NCBI GenBank assembly: GCA_002342785.1
Contig: DDQV01000165.1
Location: forward strand, 1-9,051
Reading direction: 5' to 3'
Length of the DNA: 9,051 nucleotides
Source of the DNA: Fusobacteriaceae bacterium UBA2433
GTDB taxonomy: Bacteria > Fusobacteriota > Fusobacteriia > Fusobacteriales > Fusobacteriaceae
Numbering within the stretch: position 1 is the stretch's first letter; every line of letters starts with the position of its first letter. The notes under the pieces were generated by a model. The model ran no database searches and had not been told where the DNA came from. It saw only the letters and a list, made by a program, of their open reading frames with translations. The translations under genes were made by a program, and so were the position numbers. This document shows positions 5,646 to 9,051 of this stretch, in pieces.

Positions 5646-7157
5646 TTTCGAAGAAATATCATAGGTTAATCTATTGATTCCTTTAACTTCATTTATAATT
5701 CTATTAGATACTTTTCCTAAGAATTCATATGGAAGGTGTGACCATGTAGCAGTCATAAAATCTATTGTATCAGCTGATCTGAGTACAGCTGTATATTCAT
5801 AAGTTCTTTCGTCACCCATTACTCCTACAGATTTTACAGGTAATAATACTACGAATGCTTGACTTACTTTTTGATATAAATTAGCAGCTCTTAATTCGGA
5901 AATAAAAATATCATCTGCTTCTCTTAAGATATCAGCTTTTTCTTTATCTACAGCTCCTATAATTCTAATTCCTAATCCAGGTCCTGGAAATGGATGTCTA
6001 TCGATCATATGATCAGGAATTCCTAATTCTCTACCAACTTTTCTTACTTCATCTTTAAATAATTCTCTAAGTGGTTCTAATAATTTAAATTCCATTTCCT
6101 CTGGTAATCCACCTACGTTATGGTGTGATTTAATAGTAGCAGATGGTCCTTTTACAGATTGAGATTCAATAACATCAGGATAGATAGTACCTTGAGCTAA
6201 GAACTCTGCATCTTTCATTTTTTGTTTTTGTTCGTCAAAAATTGCAATGAATTCATGACCAATTATTTTTCTTTTAGTTTCAGGATCTGAAACTCCTTCT
6301 AATTTATTTAAAAATCTTTCTTCAGCTTCTACACATTCTATATTCATTTTGTAATGTTCACCATAAGTTTCCATTACTTTTTTAGCTTCATTTTTTCTCA
6401 TAAGACCTGTATCTACGAAAAAACAACTAAGTTGATCTCCAATAGCTTTATGAATAAGTACTGCAGCTACTGATGAATCTACTCCACCTGATAAAGCTAA
6501 GATTACTTTTTTGTCTCCTACAGTTTCTCTTATTGATTTTATTGTTTCATCAATATAATTACCCATTGACCAGTTTTTTTCACACTTACATACTTCTAAC
6601 ACAAAGTTTCCTAACATCTTAGTTCCCTCAGCTGAATGAGTTACTTCAGGATGGAATTGTACATTATAAATATTTTTTTCTGCATTATATAAAGTAGCTG
6701 TAGAAGAATCTGTATGAGCTAACTTTTCAAATCCTGGAGCTATTTTTGTAACGTGATCTCCATGAGACATCCATACTTCAGTTTCTTTTGAAACTCCTTT
6801 AAAGAAAGGATTTTCAGTTCCATCAATAATTACTTTTGCTTTACCAAATTCTTGTTTATCTGCTCTAGCTACTTCTCCACCTAATAGATGTTGAGTAAGT
6901 TGCATTCCATAACAGATTCCAAGGATAGGAATATTAAGATCAAACATTTCTTTATCTACTGTAGGAGCTCCTTCTAAATATACAGATGCAGGTCCTCCAG
7001 ACATAATAATACCTTTTGGATTTCTGGCTTTTATTTTTTCTAAATCTTCATAATAGGGAACGACTTCGGCATAAACACCCATTTCCCTTACTCTTCTTGC
7101 AATCAATTGGTTATATTGAGAACCAAAATCTAAAATGACTATACTATTTTGTTTCAT
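5619..7157 (-). CDS. guaA: GMP synthase (glutamine-hydrolysing)
   Basis: Converts XMP, ATP and glutamine to GMP, the last step of guanine nucleotide synthesis, in the cytoplasm. The 512-residue length is normal. The N-terminal class I glutamine amidotransferase domain has catalytic C82 in 'GICYGMQ', H169 in 'QFHPE' and E171. The ATP-pyrophosphatase domain follows, with P-loop 'SGGVDSS' at 223-229. The dimerisation domain has 'RHPFPGPGLGIRI' and ends 'LTYDISSKPPATIEWE', the usual GuaA C-terminus. A longer reading from 7187 exists, but the ATG at 7157 is chosen because AGGAGG (7163-7168 on the minus strand) sits six bases before it and 'MKQNSIVILDFGSQY' is the family's normal beginning. The gene has its own promoter and guanine riboswitch, and its 3' end is the prophage insertion point. 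Confidence 0.97.
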   Translation of the reverse strand: MKQNSIVILDFGSQYNQLIARRVREMGVYAEVVPYYEDLEKIKARNPKGIIMSGGPASVYLEGAPTVDKEMFDLNIPILGICYGMQLTQHLLGGEVARADKQEFGKAKVIIDGTENPFFKGVSKETEVWMSHGDHVTKIAPGFEKLAHTDSSTATLYNAEKNIYNVQFHPEVTHSAEGTKMLGNFVLEVCKCEKNWSMGNYIDETIKSIRETVGDKKVILALSGGVDSSVAAVLIHKAIGDQLSCFFVDTGLMRKNEAKKVMETYGEHYKMNIECVEAEERFLNKLEGVSDPETKRKIIGHEFIAIFDEQKQKMKDAEFLAQGTIYPDVIESQSVKGPSATIKSHHNVGGLPEEMEFKLLEPLRELFKDEVRKVGRELGIPDHMIDRHPFPGPGLGIRIIGAVDKEKADILREADDIFISELRAANLYQKVSQAFVVLLPVKSVGVMGDERTYEYTAVLRSADTIDFMTATWSHLPYEFLGKVSNRIINEVKGINRLTYDISSKPPATIEWE

Positions 7158-7173
7158 TGCATCCTCCTGTAAT

Positions 7174-7264
7174 AAAAAAAACTCCATATAAATAAGCCCT
7201 CTGTATCTACAGTGAACCTATCTAAATAGAGTCTATACTTAGTAGACTTAGAATAGAGCTCACT
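7174..7264 (-). promoter_or_regulatory. Expression platform of the guanine riboswitch: antiterminator and terminator before guaA
   Basis: On the minus strand, ACTCTAT (7232 to 7226) pairs with ATGGAGT (7187 to 7181), followed directly by seven more U (7180 to 7174): a terminator with a long loop that contains a small hairpin at 7212-7201. The alternative fold is a longer stem. AGTGA (7264 to 7260) pairs with TCACT (7215 to 7211), and AGTCTA (7248 to 7243) pairs with TAGACT (7235 to 7230), with a CTAT(T)CTA/TAGATAG stem between them. This fold uses the last bases of the aptamer's P1 strand and the terminator's 5' arm, so the two folds exclude each other. Guanine binding should lock P1, release the terminator and switch guaA off. 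Pairings are visible; the switching direction follows known guanine riboswitches. Confidence 0.65.
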
Positions 7265-7327
7265 CATAGATACTAATTTAAAGGTTAGTCGTAGACACAT
7301 TGGACCGTATTTCCAATTTATATGAGT
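7262..7327 (-). promoter_or_regulatory. Purine riboswitch aptamer, guanine class
   Basis: The minus strand reads P1 ACTCATA (7327 to 7321) paired with TATGAGT (7268 to 7262). P2 is TTGGA/TCCAA with loop AATACGG. The conserved J2/3 ends GTGTCTAC. P3 is ACTAA/TTAGT with loop CCTTTAAA. The loop GG and CC pairs that join L2 to L3 are present. The base just before the P1 3' strand (xpt position 74) is C (complement of G7269) and the position-51 equivalent is U, which indicates guanine or hypoxanthine rather than adenine or 2'-deoxyguanosine. Small departures are a four-base J1/2, an eight-base L3 and U at position 73. It lies between a strong promoter and guaA. Confidence 0.87.
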
Positions 7328-7350
7328 TATATTAATAATAATTTTAAAAA

Positions 7351-7379
7351 ATATTACCACATATTCTATTAGATGTCAA
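7351..7379 (-). promoter_or_regulatory. Sigma-70 promoter for guaA
   Basis: The minus strand carries TTGACA (7379 to 7374), a 17-base spacer and TAATAT (7356 to 7351), with TGTGG just before the -10 box. The match is close to consensus. Transcription should start near 7344, about 17 bases before the riboswitch P1 helix. The promoter lies downstream of the last adenosyltransferase stop, so guaA need not depend on that operon. Confidence 0.82.
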
Positions 7380-7394
7380 TATATTAACAGATCT

Positions 7395-7427
7395 AAAGGA
7401 AATAGAAGATCAACCTTCTATTCCTTT
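7395..7427 (-). terminator. Hairpin overlapping the end of the adenosyltransferase operon
   Basis: AAAGGAAATAGAAG (7395-7408) pairs with CTTCTATTCCTTT (7415-7427) with one bulged base and a 6-base loop that holds part of the stop codon. The stem uses the last codons of the third adenosyltransferase gene. The minus-strand 3' side ends in CCTTTAG, so the U-run is weak. It is a probable terminator or 3'-end stabilising hairpin. Confidence 0.5.
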
Positions 7428-7925
7428 TCTTCCCATAACTCCATCATTATAATAGTGTTTTATCTCTTTCATCTCAGTTACAAGGTCTGCACGTTCAATA
7501 ACTTCTTTAGGAGCATATCTTCCAGTTAATATTAATTCAGTTTCTTTTGGTTTTATATCTATTAGATGTAAAATTTCTTCAGGAGTAATTAAATTAAAAA
7601 ATGTAGTTACGTTAATCTCATCTAAAACGACTAGATCATATTTTTTACTAAGCAAGATCTCTTCGACTCTTTTGTATCCTTCTTTTGCTATTTTTATATC
7701 TAGATCAGTGACTTGTTCTGGTGTAAAGATAAAATTTTCTGTTCCAAATCTTTCTACTAAAACTCCTAATTTTTTTAGAGTTTTTAGTTCTCCATATTTT
7801 TTTCCTTTCATAAATTGACCCATATAAACTTTAAAATCATGACCTAATGCTCTCATAATGAGCCCCATACTTGCGGTAGTTTTTCCCTTACCATTACCTG
7901 TATAGACTTGTACATATCCTTTCAT
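7410..7925 (-). CDS. Cob(I)alamin/corrinoid adenosyltransferase, CobA/CobO family, third copy
   Basis: A 171-residue ATP:co(I)rrinoid adenosyltransferase-type protein, which moves the adenosyl group of ATP to reduced corrinoid to make the coenzyme form of B12. The P-loop 'GNGKGKTT' is at 10-17, the Walker B-like 'VVLDEIN' at 99-105, and the family's end 'LILTGR...ADLVTEMKEIKH...GRKGIE' at 131-170. F65 and F67 align without gaps with F91 and W93 of Salmonella CobA, which help form the four-coordinate substrate. The N-terminal extension of Salmonella CobA is absent. The start is supported by GGAGGA five bases before ATG. It is the last gene of a three-gene tandem, 86% identical to the first and 88% to the second. 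It may act on corrinoids in salvage; substrate preference is unknown. Confidence 0.9.
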   Translation of the reverse strand: MKGYVQVYTGNGKGKTTASMGLIMRALGHDFKVYMGQFMKGKKYGELKTLKKLGVLVERFGTENFIFTPEQVTDLDIKIAKEGYKRVEEILLSKKYDLVVLDEINVTTFFNLITPEEILHLIDIKPKETELILTGRYAPKEVIERADLVTEMKEIKHYYNDGVMGRKGIEG

Positions 7926-7960
7926 TTTATCCTCCTACTATTTTTTTATAGAATATAAAG

Positions 7961-8476
7961 TTATCTTTCTATTCCTTTTCTTGTCATAACTCCGTCATAA
8001 TAATAATGTTTTATCTCTTTCATCTCAGTTACAAGATCTGCTCGCTCAATAACTTCTTTAGGAACATATCTTCCAGTTAATATTAATTCAGTTTCTTTTG
8101 GTTTTATATCTATTAGATGTAAAATTTCTTCAGGAGTAATTAAATTAAAAAATGTAGAGACATTGATTTCATCTAAAATTATTAGATCATATTTTTTACT
8201 TAGCAAGATTTTTTCAACTCTTTTGTATCCTTCTTTTGCTATTTTTCTATCAAGAACTGTAACTTGTTCAGGTTTAAAAATAAAATTTTCTCCCCCAAAT
8301 CTTTCTACAGAAACTCCTAATTTTTTTAGTATTTTTATTTCTCCCTTAGGAGTACCTTTCATAAATTGACCCACATAAACTTTAAAATCATGACCTAATG
8401 CTCTCATAATAAGCCCAAGACTCGCAGTAGTTTTTCCTTTACCATTGCCTGTATAGACTTGTACATATCCTTTCAT
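7961..8476 (-). CDS. Cob(I)alamin/corrinoid adenosyltransferase, CobA/CobO family, second copy
   Basis: This is the middle of three tandem 171-residue paralogues, with the same P-loop (10-17), 'IILDEIN' at 99-105 and C-terminal signature. F65 and F67 are kept. Residues 1-41 are identical to the first copy. The stretch 42-49 is its most individual part ('TPKGEIKI' where the others have 'QKYGELNV' or 'KKYGELKT'), together with S56, G62, K68, V74 and R77. About 83% identical to the first copy and 88% to the third. GGGAGGA precedes the ATG; 35 bases separate it from the next gene. A perfect AT hairpin (8488-8509) lies just before its ribosome site. All motif residues are intact, so it is probably active. 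Confidence 0.9.
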   Translation of the reverse strand: MKGYVQVYTGNGKGKTTASLGLIMRALGHDFKVYVGQFMKGTPKGEIKILKKLGVSVERFGGENFIFKPEQVTVLDRKIAKEGYKRVEKILLSKKYDLIILDEINVSTFFNLITPEEILHLIDIKPKETELILTGRYVPKEVIERADLVTEMKEIKHYYYDGVMTRKGIER

Positions 8477-8487
8477 TTTGTCCTCCC

Positions 8488-8509
8488 ATTATATTTTACA
8501 AAATATAAT
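8488..8509 (-). repeat. 10-bp perfect hairpin between the first and second adenosyltransferase genes
   Basis: ATTATATTTT (8488-8497) and AAAATATAAT (8500-8509) are exact reverse complements around two central bases. On the minus strand the hairpin ends one base before the ribosome site GGGAGGA of the second copy. It is absent from the other gap. It may tune translation or protect a processed mRNA end. Confidence 0.45.
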
Positions 8510-8515
8510 ATAAAG

Positions 8516-9031
8516 TTATCTTTCTATCCCGTCTCTTGCCATAACTCCATCACTATAATAATGTTTTATCTCTTTCATCTCAGTTACAAGATCTGCTCGC
8601 TCAATAACTTCCTTAGGAGCATATCTTCCAGTTAATATTAACTCTGTTTCTTTTGGTTTTATATCTATTAGATGTAAAATTTCTTCAGGAGTAATTAAAT
8701 TAAAAAATGTAGAGACATTGATTTCATCTAAAATAACTATATCATATTCTTTACTGAGTAAAACTTCTTCAACTCTTTTATATCCTTCTTTTGCTTTAAT
8801 TATATCTAAATCAGTTATATCATCAGGAGATAAAATACAAGTTTCAGTTCCAAATCTTTCAACTAAAACTCCTAATTTTTCTAGAACATTTAATTCACCA
8901 TATTTTTGACCTTTCATAAATTGCCCAACATAAACTTTGAAATCATGACCTAAAGCTCTCATAATAAGTCCTAAACTCGCAGTAGTTTTTCCTTTACCAT
9001 TACCTGTATAGACTTGTACATATCCTTTCAT
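8516..9031 (-). CDS. CobA/CobO-family corrinoid adenosyltransferase paralogue, first copy, with altered active-site residues
   Basis: This is the first of the three tandem genes in transcription order, 171 residues, with P-loop 'GNGKGKTT' at 10-17, 'IVILDEIN' at 98-105 and the normal C-terminal signature. It differs where the others agree: positions 65 and 67 are Cys and Leu ('ETCILSPDD') instead of Phe and Phe, the places matching F91 and W93 of Salmonella CobA. Position 64 is Thr rather than Asn, and 167 is Asp rather than Lys. The protein may thus bind corrinoid differently, be slow, or serve as a partner or chaperone rather than the main enzyme. Its ribosome site is weaker (AAGGA) than those of the other copies. 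Only 20 bases upstream are in view, so any promoter or cobalamin riboswitch is outside the window. Confidence 0.88.
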   Translation of the reverse strand: MKGYVQVYTGNGKGKTTASLGLIMRALGHDFKVYVGQFMKGQKYGELNVLEKLGVLVERFGTETCILSPDDITDLDIIKAKEGYKRVEEVLLSKEYDIVILDEINVSTFFNLITPEEILHLIDIKPKETELILTGRYAPKEVIERADLVTEMKEIKHYYSDGVMARDGIER

Positions 9032-9051
9032 TTTATCCTTGTATGATAAGT

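Larger units (their letters stand above)
7410..9031 (-). repeat. Triple tandem duplication of a 516-bp adenosyltransferase gene
   Basis: Three head-to-tail copies of equal length are separated by 35 and 39 bases. The gap after the first two copies starts with the same AGATAACTTTATATT, showing that the repeated unit includes intergenic DNA. Bases for residues 108-158 are nearly identical, also at silent sites, while codons 42-100 differ strongly. Confidence 0.92.

Noticed and set aside
7158..7187. Upstream ATG adding ten residues to guaA
   Set aside because: The added residues are not part of the family, would be encoded by the terminator U-run, and the AGGAGG site serves the ATG at 7157.
7154..7360. 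Minus-strand frame of 68 codons before guaA
   Set aside because: It overlaps the guaA promoter start region, riboswitch and terminator; the RNA structures explain this stretch.
8163..8909. Plus-strand frames inside the adenosyltransferase copies (8163-8369, 8718-8909)
   Set aside because: They mirror two of the conserved tandem genes and owe their presence to the same duplicated sequence.

Overview
The window is AT-rich DNA, most likely from a member of the Fusobacteriota. The GMP synthetase reads like fusobacterial GuaA, and the low GC, the preference for AGA arginine codons and the strong AGGAGG ribosome sites agree. The phylum is an inference from remembered protein similarity, not from a search.

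Bases 1 to about 5600 look like the right-hand end of an integrated prophage, read rightwards. A P2-type tail-fibre gene (41-1165) abuts a large probable receptor-binding protein (1166-2785) and a small unknown gene (2787-3101). A lysis cassette follows: a single-membrane-segment coiled-coil protein (3143-3400), a GH24 lysozyme with the Glu-Cys-Thr triad (3397-3897) and a second single-membrane-segment protein (3910-4212).

The last phage unit (about 4303-5479) is a separately promoted cargo ('moron') locus. It has a promoter wrapped in two perfect inverted repeats and a leader RNA of about 97 nt. The leader can fold as an H-type pseudoknot ending on the Shine-Dalgarno sequence. A 37-codon hydrophobic peptide then overlaps by ATGA a very AT-rich, basic pentapeptide-repeat protein. 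I know no described system with this layout, and it is the best candidate here for something new.

The phage/host junction appears to lie at the 3' end of guaA (minus strand, stop at 5619-5621), a known integration hot spot. A tandem 11-bp direct repeat and two hairpins sit on the phage side.

From 5619 to the right everything is host sequence on the minus strand. guaA (512 codons from the well-supported start at 7157) has a near-consensus promoter (7351-7379) and a guanine-class purine riboswitch aptamer (7262-7327). Its expression platform contains mutually exclusive antiterminator and terminator stems, consistent with guanine switching guaA off.

Upstream of guaA are three consecutive 171-codon genes of the CobA/CobO cob(I)alamin (corrinoid) adenosyltransferase family, transcribed in the order 9031 to 7410. 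They are 83-88% identical. The differences are concentrated in residues 42-100, and the first copy has lost the two aromatic residues thought to act in the active site. This looks like a local triplication with homogenised ends and a diverging middle.
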